A DNA stretch of 61,018 nucleotides from Bacteroides sp. (GCA_014802265.1 JAAVCP010000021.1:37240-98257); one strand, 5' to 3'; positions 45,134 to 54,860 are shown, counted from the stretch's first letter. The notes: generated by a model not told the origin, from the letters alone. Numbers and translations: made by a program.

Positions 45134-46777
45134 ATGCGATTGCATCGGATAATATTTCTGCTTGGTTGTGTCATGTCGGCACTGTTTATGGCAGCCTCGG
45201 AAGGAACATCAGAAGAGCACTCCACAGCCACTCTCCGAACTCTTGACTCTATTTCAGGAGTAGGGACAGCCAGGCTTGTGGAAGACGGAGAGCGTATGTT
45301 CAGCCAGGGTGACTACGACTCTGCGCTGAATATATTCACGGTGGTTTGCCGCCGTTATGATGAGTCAGCGGGGAAAGACATGCAGAAGATATTTGCAAAT
45401 GCTTACAACCGTTATGGTAATATCCTATATAAGCGCGGAGCCTACTCCCTTGCCATGGACTCATATCTTAAGATGAGACAAATAGCCGAAGGGCATGGGT
45501 TGGGGGATGAGTTGGCTGTGGCATACGTCAGAATAGGCAATATATATGCTGCCAGCGGTGACTATACGAGTGCGGCTGATTTCTACAAGCGTGCATTGGA
45601 GGTGCCCGAGATTAAGAACAATCCCGGAGATGCCTACCAATTGGCATTAAATAATCTTTTTGCCGCAAGTCTGTTGGCAGGAAACATAGAGGAATCACGT
45701 AAATATCTTGATCTTTACAGGAAAGAATTTGGAAGCGGGAAGATTAGTGGGAGGATAGAATTTGACATCTTGCTTGCGGAAGGACTGCTTGCAATGGAGT
45801 CAGGGAGAACTCGGAAGGCATTAGATGAATACAACGCTGCCCTTGTCAGCGCAATGATCTATGATTTGGATCCATTGTGTGAAGGTTCGGTCTATTCCTG
45901 CATGGGAAATGCCTATAAAAGCCTGGGCAAGTCAGATTCTGCCATCTATTGTCTCCGGAAGGCAGCCGATATAGCAGCGACGGCAGGCAACGGCAGGCTG
46001 CTTGTGGAGTCACTGCGTGATATAGCCGATTTTTATGAACACCGCCGAATGCCCGACTCTGCCAACTTCTACAAGGCATCTTATCTTAATCTTGCTGACT
46101 CCATTTCCTATCAGGAGGAAGTGAACAAGTTGAAAAGCAGCCAGATGCTTTATGAACTTGACAAAAGTGAGTTTACGATACGCAACCTCAGTGCGCAGAA
46201 GCAAACACAGTCAGCGATAATCATTGTGATAGCTGTGGCAGCAGTGATATGCATAGTGCTTGTGATTATACTTCTTATTCAGAATAAAAAGTTAAGGGCA
46301 GCCTGGGTAGATCTGTATGAGAGGAGCTCACAGCAGCTTAATGGCGATAATACTCTGGTAAAAGTTGAGACTGCCGAAGATATGCCGGAGGAGCGCAAGT
46401 TGGTGATCGATGCTGATACCCGAAATAAAATAGCCGACGCTATACTCAACTATATGGAGAACAGCGACGGCTATTGTTCGTCGGATTTCAGCCTTGAGCG
46501 ACTTGCCGGCGAAATAGGGTATAATCCACGCTATGTGTCGGAGGTAATTAATGTGGAGTTTAACAAAAATTTCCGGGCATTGCTCAATGAGTATCGTGTG
46601 CGTAAGGCGATGATTCGGCTTCAAGACACTGAAAACTATGGCAACTACACTATCAAGGCAATATCTGAGAGTGTGGGATATAAGTCGCAGGCGACATTCA
46701 TATCCGTATTTACCAAAATAACAGGTCTTAAGCCGGGAATCTATCAGAAGCTGGCGCGTGAGCGAAACGGGAAATAA
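45134..46777 (+). CDS. Membrane-anchored TPR protein with cytoplasmic AraC-type DNA-binding domain
   Basis: This 547-residue regulator has an N-terminal signal or anchor (about 5-22) and six or so TPR units (about 50-320; YDSALNIFTVVCRRY, ANAYNRYGNILYKRGAYSLAMDSY, GNAYKSLGKSDSAIYCLRKAADIA). A short coiled coil follows, then a transmembrane helix (about 360-382) with a basic stop-transfer NKKLR. The cytoplasmic part ends in an AraC domain (about 435-545) with two helix-turn-helix units (LERLAGEIGYNPRYVSEVINVEF and IKAISESVGYKSQATFISVFTKITGLKPGIYQ). It probably senses a protein or ligand in the periplasm through the TPRs and regulates nearby genes, with the divergent secreted-protein operon as the nearest candidate. 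Confidence 0.88.
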   Translation: MRLHRIIFLLGCVMSALFMAASEGTSEEHSTATLRTLDSISGVGTARLVEDGERMFSQGDYDSALNIFTVVCRRYDESAGKDMQKIFANAYNRYGNILYKRGAYSLAMDSYLKMRQIAEGHGLGDELAVAYVRIGNIYAASGDYTSAADFYKRALEVPEIKNNPGDAYQLALNNLFAASLLAGNIEESRKYLDLYRKEFGSGKISGRIEFDILLAEGLLAMESGRTRKALDEYNAALVSAMIYDLDPLCEGSVYSCMGNAYKSLGKSDSAIYCLRKAADIAATAGNGRLLVESLRDIADFYEHRRMPDSANFYKASYLNLADSISYQEEVNKLKSSQMLYELDKSEFTIRNLSAQKQTQSAIIIVIAVAAVICIVLVIILLIQNKKLRAAWVDLYERSSQQLNGDNTLVKVETAEDMPEERKLVIDADTRNKIADAILNYMENSDGYCSSDFSLERLAGEIGYNPRYVSEVINVEFNKNFRALLNEYRVRKAMIRLQDTENYGNYTIKAISESVGYKSQATFISVFTKITGLKPGIYQKLARERNGK

Positions 46778-46809
46778 TCACCTCACTTACACGTGGCTGC
46801 GGGGAAGCG

Positions 46810-47865
46810 TCAGCGGCGAAGAATCAGCATTGCGTCGCCGTATGCCCCGAATTTATATTTCTCTTTGACAGCTATCTCGTATGCCTTCATAACCTTGTCA
46901 TAGCCTCCAAATGCGGAAACCATCATAAGCATGGTGCTGTAAGGCATGTGGAAGTTAGACACCAATGAGTTGCAGACAGTGAAATCATACGGAGGGAAGA
47001 TAAACTTGTTGGTCCAGCCCTCGAAAGTCATAAGGTGTCCGTTCATGCAGACGGCTGTGGCAAGGGCGCGAAGCACAGATGTGCCTACGGCACAAATGTT
47101 GTTGTCACGGTCTTTGGCAGCATTAACCATCTCTACGAGTTCTTCATTGACAAACATTTCCTCACTGTCCATACGATGTTTTGTGAGGTCTTCCACATCG
47201 ATGTCTCTGAAGTTGCCTCTCCCGCTGTGGAGAGTAAGGAATCCACGGTGCACTCCCTTTATTTCAAGACGTTTCAGAAGTTCACGGCTGAAATGCAGAC
47301 CGGCAGCCGGAGCCATTACAGCACCTTCATGCTTTGCAAATATACACTGATAGCGGTCGGCGTCCCAGTCTTCCACTTTACGAGTAATATATTCGGGAAG
47401 GGGAGTCTCACCCAAGGCGTAAAGGTTCCGCTTAAACTCATCGTGAGGTCCGTCGTATAGAAAGCGCAGTGTGCGACCTCTGGAGGTGGTATTGTCGATT
47501 ACTTCTGCCACCATTGAATCATCGTCGCCAAAATAGAGTTTATTGCCTATTCTTATTTTACGGGCAGGCTCCACAAGCACGTCCCAGAACTTTTGCTCAA
47601 CATTGAGTTCACGGAGGAGAAACACCTCTATTCTTGCCCCCGTCTTTTCCTTATTACCATAGAGGCGTGCGGGAAAAACTTTCGTATCGTTGAAAATCAT
47701 CACGTCTCCATCGTCGAAATAGTTTAGAATCTCTTTAAAGATATGATGAGAAACCTCACCTGTCTTGGCATCAAGAATCAGGAGGCGGCATTCGTCACGG
47801 TTTTCAGACGGATACTGTGCAATCAGATTGTCAGGAAGTTTAAATTTAAACTGTGAAAGCTTCAT
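46810..47865 (-). CDS. queA: S-adenosylmethionine:tRNA ribosyltransferase-isomerase
   Basis: QueA builds epoxyqueuosine at position 34 of tRNAs by moving the ribosyl part of S-adenosylmethionine onto 7-aminomethyl-7-deazaguanine. The 351-residue length and motifs are typical: [24 protein letters not shown] at the start, [46 protein letters not shown] and [19 protein letters not shown]. It is the last gene of a run that begins with ftsX. In this run, truB and queA both modify tRNA. Confidence 0.96.
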   Translation of the reverse strand: MKLSQFKFKLPDNLIAQYPSENRDECRLLILDAKTGEVSHHIFKEILNYFDDGDVMIFNDTKVFPARLYGNKEKTGARIEVFLLRELNVEQKFWDVLVEPARKIRIGNKLYFGDDDSMVAEVIDNTTSRGRTLRFLYDGPHDEFKRNLYALGETPLPEYITRKVEDWDADRYQCIFAKHEGAVMAPAAGLHFSRELLKRLEIKGVHRGFLTLHSGRGNFRDIDVEDLTKHRMDSEEMFVNEELVEMVNAAKDRDNNICAVGTSVLRALATAVCMNGHLMTFEGWTNKFIFPPYDFTVCNSLVSNFHMPYSTMLMMVSAFGGYDKVMKAYEIAVKEKYKFGAYGDAMLILRR

Positions 47866-47909
47866 GTCTGATATTCGGTAAGATATTTTGATTTAAAATG
47901 TGTCTTTTT

Positions 47910-48635
47910 TTAATTTGCTTCCGGAAGACGATAATCCTCGGGGAAGGTGAGTGGAGAGGTATTTATTTTTTCCAGAGCCTCGTCGATAGAGCAGCATGAC
48001 TCGACAGTGATATTGCCGATACGTGTGCGGCGGAGAGCTGTAAGGTGAGCGCCGCTTCCGAGTGCTTCGCCAAGATCACGTGCCAACGCCCTGATATAAG
48101 TGCCTTTACTGCACACAATCCTGACCTTTATCTCGGGCAGATTACACTCAAGCAGCTCCATCTCTTTAATTTCCAAAGGCTTGGCTTTAAGCTCAACCTC
48201 TTTCCCTTTTCGGGCAAGGTTATAGGCTCTTTTGCCATCTACCTTCACAGCTGAAAACACCGGTGGCACCTGCATGATTTTCCCGGTGAATTGAGGGAGA
48301 ACTCTTACCACGTCATCTTCTGTAATGTGTTCCCAAGGAAATTCCCGGTCAATCTGGGTCTCGAGGTCATAGCTCGGTGTGGTTGCGCCAAAGCGTATTG
48401 TGGCTATATATTCCTTATCACCGCCTTGGAGGGTATCAATTCGCCTGGTGGCGCGCCCGGTGCATATAATCAATACTCCGGTTGCAAGAGGATCGAGTGT
48501 GCCGGCATGCCCCACTTTAAATTTTTTGAGGTGAAGGCGGCGTTGAATTGCGCCACGAACCCTTTTCACTGCGTCAAACGATGTCCAGCCCAACGGCTTG
48601 TCAATACCTATTATTTCGCCTGATATAAAATCCAT
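47910..48635 (-). CDS. truB: tRNA pseudouridine(55) synthase
   Basis: TruB forms pseudouridine 55 in the T-loop of tRNAs. The 241-residue protein has the expected motifs: IGIDKPLGWTSFDAVKRVRGA, GHAGTLDPLATGVLIICTGRATR with the catalytic Asp, VPPVFSAVKVDGKRAYNLARKG and CSKGTYIRALARDLGEALG. It lacks the C-terminal PUA domain of longer forms, as is common in Bacteroidota. It is 24 bases downstream of uppP and 44 bases upstream of queA. Confidence 0.96.
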   Translation of the reverse strand: MDFISGEIIGIDKPLGWTSFDAVKRVRGAIQRRLHLKKFKVGHAGTLDPLATGVLIICTGRATRRIDTLQGGDKEYIATIRFGATTPSYDLETQIDREFPWEHITEDDVVRVLPQFTGKIMQVPPVFSAVKVDGKRAYNLARKGKEVELKAKPLEIKEMELLECNLPEIKVRIVCSKGTYIRALARDLGEALGSGAHLTALRRTRIGNITVESCCSIDEALEKINTSPLTFPEDYRLPEAN

Positions 48636-48659
48636 TTCTTTTGGTTTAGGATTGATATT

Positions 48660-49499
48660 TTAGCTCACTAAGTGCCAGATAAGGCATGTTATGCCCATTA
48701 TCACACAATAGACAGCAAACCAGATAAGTTTACCTTTTTTTACCAGGTTGAGCATCCATTTGCAGGCACAGCAGCCCACTATGAATGATGCTGCAAAACC
48801 GATTACCAGCGACAAGACACCTATGGCGTTGTCACCTTGGTCAGCCGGGGTGGTGATAATATCTTTCAAGTCAAGCAGTGCTTCGCCGAGTATAGGAATA
48901 ATAACCATTAGGAATGAGAAAGAGGCTACGCTGTCGCGTTTGTCACCAAGAATTATGCCGGTGGCAATAGTGGTGCCGGAACGGCTGAGTCCGGGCAAGA
49001 CAGCCACTGCCTGTGCGCACCCGATAATAAAGGCATCACTCCAAGATATATCACGTCCGTTTTGGGCACTCACCACGCCTCCGCCTACCTTGCGACCGGT
49101 GAGATAGGCAAAAGTCAGCAGGCTGGCGGTGATAAGCAGGCAAACACCCACCACGGTCAATCCGCTACCGAAAAATGATTCCACATAATCTTTGAAAAAG
49201 ACACCGATTATGCCTATCGGTATGCAGGAAAGGAGAATTTTCCAAACATAATAGTAGTCATAATCTTTCTTAAACCCGAAGAAGCTGGTACACAGTTTTG
49301 AAAACATAGGCCAAAGAACCACAATGGTGGAGCAAACTGTGGCAGCATGAAGTATCAGGTCAAACTGCAGAATCTTGTCTGAGGGGAGATCAATTCCCAA
49401 TATCTCACGGAAAATTTCAAGATGACCGCTGGAGCTGATAGGAAGATATTCAGCCAATCCCTGAACGATACCTAAAATGAGGGCGTCTAACCATTCCAT
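48660..49499 (-). CDS. uppP: Undecaprenyl-diphosphatase
   Basis: UppP (BacA) removes a phosphate from undecaprenyl diphosphate at the inner membrane, recycling the lipid carrier for peptidoglycan and glycan synthesis. The 279-residue protein has about eight membrane segments. The two signature regions are present: GIVQGLAEYLPISSSGHLEI near the start and LPGLSRSGTTIATGIILG in the middle, which supply the active-site Glu, Ser, His and Arg residues. It is 2 bases downstream of the DUF3098 gene and 24 bases upstream of truB. Confidence 0.96.
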   Translation of the reverse strand: MEWLDALILGIVQGLAEYLPISSSGHLEIFREILGIDLPSDKILQFDLILHAATVCSTIVVLWPMFSKLCTSFFGFKKDYDYYYVWKILLSCIPIGIIGVFFKDYVESFFGSGLTVVGVCLLITASLLTFAYLTGRKVGGGVVSAQNGRDISWSDAFIIGCAQAVAVLPGLSRSGTTIATGIILGDKRDSVASFSFLMVIIPILGEALLDLKDIITTPADQGDNAIGVLSLVIGFAASFIVGCCACKWMLNLVKKGKLIWFAVYCVIMGITCLIWHLVS

Positions 49500-49501
49500 A
49501 A

Positions 49502-49825
49502 TTAATCTTCTGTTTTTTTACGACGTGACGAGGGTGTATAGATAATGGCAAACGCCATGAATAGAAATCCGAGGAAAGAGAGGAGGGGTCCCACCACGAT
49601 TCGCCGGGTACTGAAAATTTCAGGATTAAAGCCGTTTTCCACTGTGCTTCCGCCTCCGCTCATCAGTATAAATCCCAAGACAATGAGCGTGAGGCAACCT
49701 CCCATCAGGTAGTAGTTGATTTTAGAAAAAGGACGGTCTTTCTCCTTTATACGGTCGAGACCTTGTGGATCCTTTTCTTTTATTTCAAAATTTAATGCCA
49801 TATTACCATATTTTATAAATATCAT
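49502..49825 (-). CDS. DUF3098 family small membrane protein
   Basis: This 107-residue protein has a short acidic/basic N-terminus (FEIKEKDPQGLDRIKEKDRPFSK) and two transmembrane helices (about 35-53 and 76-97). The pattern NYYLMGGCLTLIVLGFILMSGGG, with GFNPEIFSTRRIVVGPLL between the helices, is that of DUF3098. The family is found between ftsX and uppP in many Bacteroidota; its function is unknown, though the company suggests a cell-envelope or division role. It starts 11 bases after ftsX. An in-frame ATG at residue 9 is an alternative start. Confidence 0.85.
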   Translation of the reverse strand: MIFIKYGNMALNFEIKEKDPQGLDRIKEKDRPFSKINYYLMGGCLTLIVLGFILMSGGGSTVENGFNPEIFSTRRIVVGPLLSFLGFLFMAFAIIYTPSSRRKKTED

Positions 49826-49836
49826 TTGTATGTGGT

Positions 49837-50715
49837 CTATTTGAAAAGCTCACCATAATCCTTGCCTAAGTAGCGTGAAGTTGCCCCCCATGCGGCAATG
49901 GAGCAGATAAGTACTCCGATAATGATCATTCCGGCAGCCACCATGCCGTATGTGGTCCATGATACATATTCAGCCACATCGTTAAACCCGGCGTTAGGGG
50001 CTGCTGTAAGGACCACAGCCATGACAACCGATGCAATCAGTCCTGCCAGAAAACCCGAGAGCATATTGTTGGTCACGAAGGGTCGGCGGATAAAACCGTT
50101 GGTGGCGCCTACAAGCTGCATAGTGTGTATGGTGAAGCGTCGTGCATAGATTGCAAGATGCACAGTGTTGTTGATCAGTACGAATGATATTATAATCATC
50201 ACAATGGCGATGGTGCCTAATATTATTGACAACCGCTCTATATTACGGTTCATATTGTCTACCATTGCGGCATCAGGAAGAGCCATATCGCTCACTCCTC
50301 CCATGGCACGGATAGATGAACCTATTTCCTGAAGATTTTTTTCTGAAGAGTAGTCGGCTTTCACAGTAAAGGTTATTTCAGGTGACAAAGGGTTTACCCC
50401 AAACAGAGCTTCCAGGTCTTCCCCGGTTTCAGCTTTCCAGCTTTCCAAAGCCTGTTCTTTGGAAATTACCTTTACAGAAAGTGCGTATGGTGAATCGGCA
50501 ATTTGCTTTGCAATGCTGTCGGTGGCAGCATTGCTTGCGGAATCATCCATGATCACACTGACTTCGAGTTTTTCGCGCAGGCGTCGCGTCTCATTTGAGG
50601 CACTGATGGTGATAAGCGCGATTATTCCTATAAGTAAAAGCACAAGAGTAACGCTCACCACAGTAGTGAGGTGAGCCGCCCAATAAGAAATTTTGACCTC
50701 TTTATTATGTTTCAT
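49837..50715 (-). CDS. ftsX: Cell division protein FtsX
   Basis: FtsX is the membrane part of the FtsEX complex, which controls peptidoglycan hydrolases at the septum. The 292-residue form starts at the ATG giving MKHNKEVKISYWAAHLTTVVSVTLVLLLIG; the longer open frame upstream overlaps the promoter and looks non-coding. One N-terminal helix, an extracytoplasmic domain (about 45-170; LREKLEVSVIMDD, KVISKEQALESWKAETGEDL) and three C-terminal helices fit the family. No ftsE is next to it, which is usual in Bacteroidota. It heads the run DUF3098-uppP-truB-queA. Confidence 0.93.
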   Translation of the reverse strand: MKHNKEVKISYWAAHLTTVVSVTLVLLLIGIIALITISASNETRRLREKLEVSVIMDDSASNAATDSIAKQIADSPYALSVKVISKEQALESWKAETGEDLEALFGVNPLSPEITFTVKADYSSEKNLQEIGSSIRAMGGVSDMALPDAAMVDNMNRNIERLSIILGTIAIVMIIISFVLINNTVHLAIYARRFTIHTMQLVGATNGFIRRPFVTNNMLSGFLAGLIASVVMAVVLTAAPNAGFNDVAEYVSWTTYGMVAAGMIIIGVLICSIAAWGATSRYLGKDYGELFK

Positions 50716-50743
50716 AATAACCGAATGATTCGGGGATTGTGTG

Positions 50744-50774
50744 CAAAGATAATATATTTTATCTCTATTGTCAA
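50744..50774 (-). promoter_or_regulatory. Promoter of the ftsX-queA gene run
   Basis: On the minus strand, TTG (50772-50774) and TATCTTTG (50744-50751) are spaced by 20 bases. The -7 box lies 28 bases upstream of the chosen ftsX start and inside the longer reading frame, which supports the shorter start. Confidence 0.68.
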
Positions 50775-50856
50775 TGTTTGAGGGCATTTTTTTGATGTTT
50801 TAAGGTGATTTAAGGGTTTAAGGTGCGAATATCGGCATTGAAATGGAAGTTTTTTG

Positions 50857-50864
50857 TAATTTTG
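50857..50864 (+). promoter_or_regulatory. Promoter of the mtaB-glycosyltransferase operon
   Basis: TAATTTTG matches the -7 consensus and lies 17 bases upstream of the ATG at 50882. A start further upstream at 50843 would put the promoter inside the gene, so the later start is preferred. Confidence 0.6.
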
Positions 50865-50881
50865 CAGTAAAAATTAAGGTG

Positions 50882-52192
50882 ATGAATCAAGAACTGACAA
50901 AGGCAGCCTACTTCACACTTGGCTGCAAACTCAACTTTGCTGAGACCTCTACAATCGGGCAAATATTATCCGGTCGTGGCATAATCCGGGCAGCCAAAGG
51001 TGAAACCCCTGACCTCTGTGTGGTCAACACTTGTTCCGTGACCGAAATGGCTGACAAGAAAGGGCGGCGTCTAATCCGCAGCCTGGCTGCCCGCTATCCT
51101 GACGCCCCTATCGTGGTCACGGGTTGCTACGCACAGTTGAAACCGGCGGAAGTAGCGCAGTTGCCCGGCGTGGCGATTGTGCTTGGCTCAGATGAAAAGC
51201 TGAGGATGGCGGATTTTATTGATGAATTCATTGCAAAGCGAGAAAAGAGGGTAGAGGTCACCCCCTTCCTGTCGATAAAGAATTTCAGACCATCGTGTGA
51301 GCGTGGTGACCGCACAAGATATTTTCTGAAGGTGCAAGACGGTTGCGACTATTTCTGCACCTACTGCACGATTCCGTATGCCAGAGGAAGGTCACGCTCC
51401 GGAAGCAGTGATGAGCTGGTGGAGATGGCGCGTAGGGCTGCCGCCGAGGGAGGCAAGGAGATTGTGATAACAGGTGTAAATATAGGTGAGTTTGGAAAAG
51501 ACAACGGTGAGGACTTATTTACCCTCCTGCGTCGGCTTGACGAGGTGGAGGGAATCGAGAGGTTCCGCATTTCCTCAATAGAGCCGAATCTTCTCACGGA
51601 GGAGATAGTGAGATGGACGGCAGAGGAGGCAAGGGCTTTTATGCCTCATTTCCATATCCCTTTGCAGTCTGGCTCTGACAATGTTCTGAAGCTGATGAAC
51701 CGTCGTTATGACACTTCCCTTTTCGCCTCACGAATCGAATTGATCCGTTCTCTGATTCCTGATGCCTTTATAGGTGTTGACATAATTGCCGGGGCAAGAG
51801 GGGAGACCCCTGAAGAATGGGAGCGCAGCTATATGTTTGCAAAAAGCCTTGACGTTACCCGCTATCATGTTTTCCCTTATTCCGAGCGACCGGGCACCAA
51901 GGCACTCCTGCTGGGCGATGTGGTCAGTCAGGAAGAGAAGCACAGGCGTGTGGGGGCACTGACCTCACTTTCCGATAAAAAAATGGAAAAATTTATGCTC
52001 TCCGCCTCCGGTACAGTTCGTCCCGTGCTTTGGGAGCATCCTTCGGGCGATGGGTTCATGCACGGATTGACAGATAATTATATCCGGGTGGAGGCAGCTG
52101 TGGATGAGCAACTGATCAACACGGTGTCTTTGGTTAAATTAGGAGATATTCACCCTCAGCAGCCTGAATTGATGACGGCGGAACACGTATGA
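50882..52192 (+). CDS. mtaB: tRNA N6-threonylcarbamoyladenosine methylthiotransferase MtaB
   Basis: MtaB is a radical-SAM enzyme that converts t6A37 to ms2t6A37 in tRNAs reading ANN codons. The 436-residue product begins MNQELTKAAYFTLGCKLN. The N-terminal methylthiotransferase domain has the auxiliary cluster cysteines Cys15, Cys51 and Cys82. The radical-SAM motif CDYFCTYC places Cys155, Cys159 and Cys162, followed by IPYARGRSRS. HIPLQSGSDNVLKLMNRRY and a C-terminal TRAM-like part complete the family layout. The CKLN at the start distinguishes MtaB from MiaB and RimO. Its stop overlaps the glycosyltransferase start by 4 bases. Confidence 0.94.
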   Translation: MNQELTKAAYFTLGCKLNFAETSTIGQILSGRGIIRAAKGETPDLCVVNTCSVTEMADKKGRRLIRSLAARYPDAPIVVTGCYAQLKPAEVAQLPGVAIVLGSDEKLRMADFIDEFIAKREKRVEVTPFLSIKNFRPSCERGDRTRYFLKVQDGCDYFCTYCTIPYARGRSRSGSSDELVEMARRAAAEGGKEIVITGVNIGEFGKDNGEDLFTLLRRLDEVEGIERFRISSIEPNLLTEEIVRWTAEEARAFMPHFHIPLQSGSDNVLKLMNRRYDTSLFASRIELIRSLIPDAFIGVDIIAGARGETPEEWERSYMFAKSLDVTRYHVFPYSERPGTKALLLGDVVSQEEKHRRVGALTSLSDKKMEKFMLSASGTVRPVLWEHPSGDGFMHGLTDNYIRVEAAVDEQLINTVSLVKLGDIHPQQPELMTAEHV

Positions 52193-53181
52193 AGAAGCTT
52201 GCGGTAATAATATTAAACTGGAATGGGGAGAAACTGTTGAGTCAATTCCTTCCTACTGCATTGCGCTTCACCCGGGGTGAGGAGGTAGACCTTATTGTGG
52301 CAGATAATGGCTCAACCGATAACTCCGTGGAATGGGTAAGAAAAAACTGTCCGGAGGTGCGCGTGATTCAGTTATATAGAAATTATGGTTTTGCCGAGGG
52401 ATATAACCGGGCGATAGAGGCAACCCGTTACCCTTATACAATACTTCTTAACAGTGATGTGGAAGTCACCGAAGGGTGGTGGCAGCCGCTCCTTTCTTAT
52501 ATGGAGAGTAATCCCGATGTTGCAGCCCTGCAACCTAAAATCAAGTCGTATAAGAATAAGGATTATTTTGAATATGCCGGTGCTGCCGGAGGGTATCTTG
52601 ACAAGTTAGGCTATCCTTATTGCCGTGGGCGGCTGTTTGAGTCGGTGGAGAAAGACGAGGGTCAATATGATGGCAAGGCAGCCGATATATGTTGGGCATC
52701 AGGGGCAGCCTTGATGGTACGCACAGATGTGTATGCCAAAGTTGGAGGACTCGATCCCCTTTTTTTCGCACACATGGAGGAGATAGACCTTTGCTGCCGA
52801 ATGCATGCAGCCGGCTACAGGGTGGTGGTATTGTCTGATGCTGAGGTGTATCATGTGGGAGGTGCATCACTAAATCAGGGAAATCCCAAGAAGACTTACC
52901 TGAATTTCCGTAATAATCTGTTGCTCCTTCACAAGAATCTGCCTGAAAAGAGAGGGAGAAAAATTCTTTTCCTGCGTCGTCTGGCTGACACTCTTGCCTT
53001 CTTCATGTATATTGCTAAACTTGACTTACCCAATGCCAAGGCAATAATAAGGGCACATAATGACTTCCGCAAGATGCGTGGCAATTATCATGATCACCCT
53101 TCTGAGGATGTGCTGGCAAGATTGCCCGGCTCATCACGTATGATAATAATTGATCATTTCCTTCTGCGTAAAAAGAAATGA
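52189..53181 (+). CDS. Glycosyltransferase family 2
   Basis: This 330-residue GT-A fold enzyme transfers a sugar from a nucleotide-sugar donor to an envelope glycan acceptor. Near the start it has VIILNWNGEKLLSQFLP and LIVADNGSTDNSVEWV, then LLNSDVEV as the DxD-like metal motif and SGAALMVRTDVYAKVGGLDPLFFAHMEEIDLCCRMHAAGY with the acid ED/DE region. It resembles rhamnosyltransferase-type members. A basic C-terminal segment may bind the membrane. It is coupled to mtaB by ATGA overlap. Donor and acceptor are unknown. Confidence 0.9.
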   Translation: MKKLAVIILNWNGEKLLSQFLPTALRFTRGEEVDLIVADNGSTDNSVEWVRKNCPEVRVIQLYRNYGFAEGYNRAIEATRYPYTILLNSDVEVTEGWWQPLLSYMESNPDVAALQPKIKSYKNKDYFEYAGAAGGYLDKLGYPYCRGRLFESVEKDEGQYDGKAADICWASGAALMVRTDVYAKVGGLDPLFFAHMEEIDLCCRMHAAGYRVVVLSDAEVYHVGGASLNQGNPKKTYLNFRNNLLLLHKNLPEKRGRKILFLRRLADTLAFFMYIAKLDLPNAKAIIRAHNDFRKMRGNYHDHPSEDVLARLPGSSRMIIIDHFLLRKKK

Positions 53182-53195
53182 CCGGCTGGCGGTTG

Positions 53196-54860
53196 TCATA
53201 TGCACAGAAGGATTATAATCTGAGCTATCACGACACGGCTGAACATGGTGAGAGGGTAGACAGTAGCGTATGCCACGGCTGCATTATCACCGGGGATAGT
53301 ATCTGACACATAAGTGAGTGCCATCGGGTTAGCCATTGAGCCGCAAAGCATTCCGCAACAGCCGCCGAAGTCAAGATCTTTGATGCGCAGCGAGAAGACA
53401 CCGGTAAGGATCACCGGGATAACTGTAAGCAGGAATCCTATTCCAACCCACAACAGACCATCTCCTGCGATAAGTGTCTCAAAGAAACTCCCGCCTGACT
53501 CCAATCCGAGACAAGAGAGGTAGAGCGACAACCCTATGCCACGAAGCATAAGGTTGGCAGAACGGGTGGTATAGGTGACAATATGGAGCGAAGGTCCGAA
53601 ACGTCCCATAAGGATACCGACAACAATGGGACCACCTGCAAGTCCGAGACGCACCGGGGCACTCATCCCGGGAATAAAAATAGGAATTGACCCCAAGAGC
53701 AACCCCAAGAACATTCCTATAAATATTACTGCCATATTAGGGTCTTTGAGAGTTGCAGACTGGTTCCCGAGTACGTTTGCCACATTTTCTATTGACTTTT
53801 CCTCACCAACCACTGTGAGCTTATCGCCCAACTGTAAAACCAGTCCGGGAGTGGCAAGAAGGGTGACACCGCTTCGGCTCACGCGGCTGATGTTGATGCC
53901 ATAGCTGTTGCGCAGTCGCAGTGAACCGAGCTTCTTCCCGTTTAATTCCGGGCGCGTGACTGCTATATGACGCGACACTAAACGGCTGTCAATGGCATTC
54001 CAGTCAATTTCATCGTTGTTCCAATCCTCGTTTTCATGTTCACCGAAAAGCATTGTCAGTACGGGCACATCTTTTACGGTGGTGGCTACCAGCACACGGT
54101 CATTGTTCATAAGCTTAAGCCCCGAGGTTGGGATTGACACTTTGCCGTCGCGCCAAAGACGAGAGATTACAAAGTGAGGACCGACAAGCGAGGCAGCCTC
54201 TTTCACAGTCTTGCCGAATAGAGCAGGGTTGACCACTTTAAATGCGTCTATATGTGCCTCATTGAGGTTCTCTGTCTCCGGCACTCGCATATTGGAAGGA
54301 GTTGCTACACATTTCCGGAGGAAAATCAACCCTAAGATTACCCCTACCACACCGAGGGGATATGTCACGGCGCAACTGAGTGCGGTGCCGTTTGCGGGCA
54401 GACCCAATTGCTGCAACGACTGCTGGGCAGCGGCAAGCGCAGGGGTGTTGGTTGTGGCTCCACACAGCACACCTACCATATCTGCAATCGGCAGATTCCA
54501 TATATAGCTTATTCCCACTGCCATGAGTGTGCCGATGATTATGACTGACAATGCCAACATATTTAGTTGCACACCCCCTTTGCGGAAGGAACTGAAAAAA
54601 CCGGGACCTACCTGGAGACCGAGTTCATACACAAACAGCACCAAGCCAAAATTCTCTGCAAAATGAAGCATAGAGGAGTCGATAGACAAACCAATGTGCC
54701 CGGCAAAGATTCCGGCAAAAAACACCCATGTCACGCCGAGGGAAATTCCCTTGATTTTGATTTTGGCGAGTCCAAGTCCGGCAGCAATAATCAGGGCTAT
54801 AATGATAACTGCCTGTATTGCTGAATGTTCCACTAATATAGAATTAATCCATTCCATCAT
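53196..54860 (-). CDS. AspT/YidE/YbjL-type putative transporter with two RCK_C domains
   Basis: This 554-residue inner-membrane protein belongs to the aspartate-alanine exchanger-type family. Two sets of about five helices (about 15-195 and 375-550) flank two TrkA-C-like domains (about 220-290, LFGKTVKEAASLVGPHFVISRLWRDGKVSIPTSG; about 305-370, RPELNGKKLGSLRLRNSYGINISRVSRSG). The repeated ALAAAQQSLQ/ANPMALTYVSD segments with GxxCGAxTNTP and GMLCGSMANP are family hallmarks. The start is the paired ATG giving MMEWINS; a longer frame upstream is unlikely. It is convergent with the glycosyltransferase gene. The substrate is unknown. Confidence 0.9.
   Translation of the reverse strand: MMEWINSILVEHSAIQAVIIIALIIAAGLGLAKIKIKGISLGVTWVFFAGIFAGHIGLSIDSSMLHFAENFGLVLFVYELGLQVGPGFFSSFRKGGVQLNMLALSVIIIGTLMAVGISYIWNLPIADMVGVLCGATTNTPALAAAQQSLQQLGLPANGTALSCAVTYPLGVVGVILGLIFLRKCVATPSNMRVPETENLNEAHIDAFKVVNPALFGKTVKEAASLVGPHFVISRLWRDGKVSIPTSGLKLMNNDRVLVATTVKDVPVLTMLFGEHENEDWNNDEIDWNAIDSRLVSRHIAVTRPELNGKKLGSLRLRNSYGINISRVSRSGVTLLATPGLVLQLGDKLTVVGEEKSIENVANVLGNQSATLKDPNMAVIFIGMFLGLLLGSIPIFIPGMSAPVRLGLAGGPIVVGILMGRFGPSLHIVTYTTRSANLMLRGIGLSLYLSCLGLESGGSFFETLIAGDGLLWVGIGFLLTVIPVILTGVFSLRIKDLDFGGCCGMLCGSMANPMALTYVSDTIPGDNAAVAYATVYPLTMFSRVVIAQIIILLCI

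Noticed and set aside
50716..50787. Longer ftsX start giving 24 extra residues
   Set aside because: It runs through the predicted promoter, and the extra residues do not look like FtsX.
50843..50881. Earlier mtaB start
   Set aside because: It would place the -7 element inside the coding region; the family N-terminus fits the ATG at 50882.
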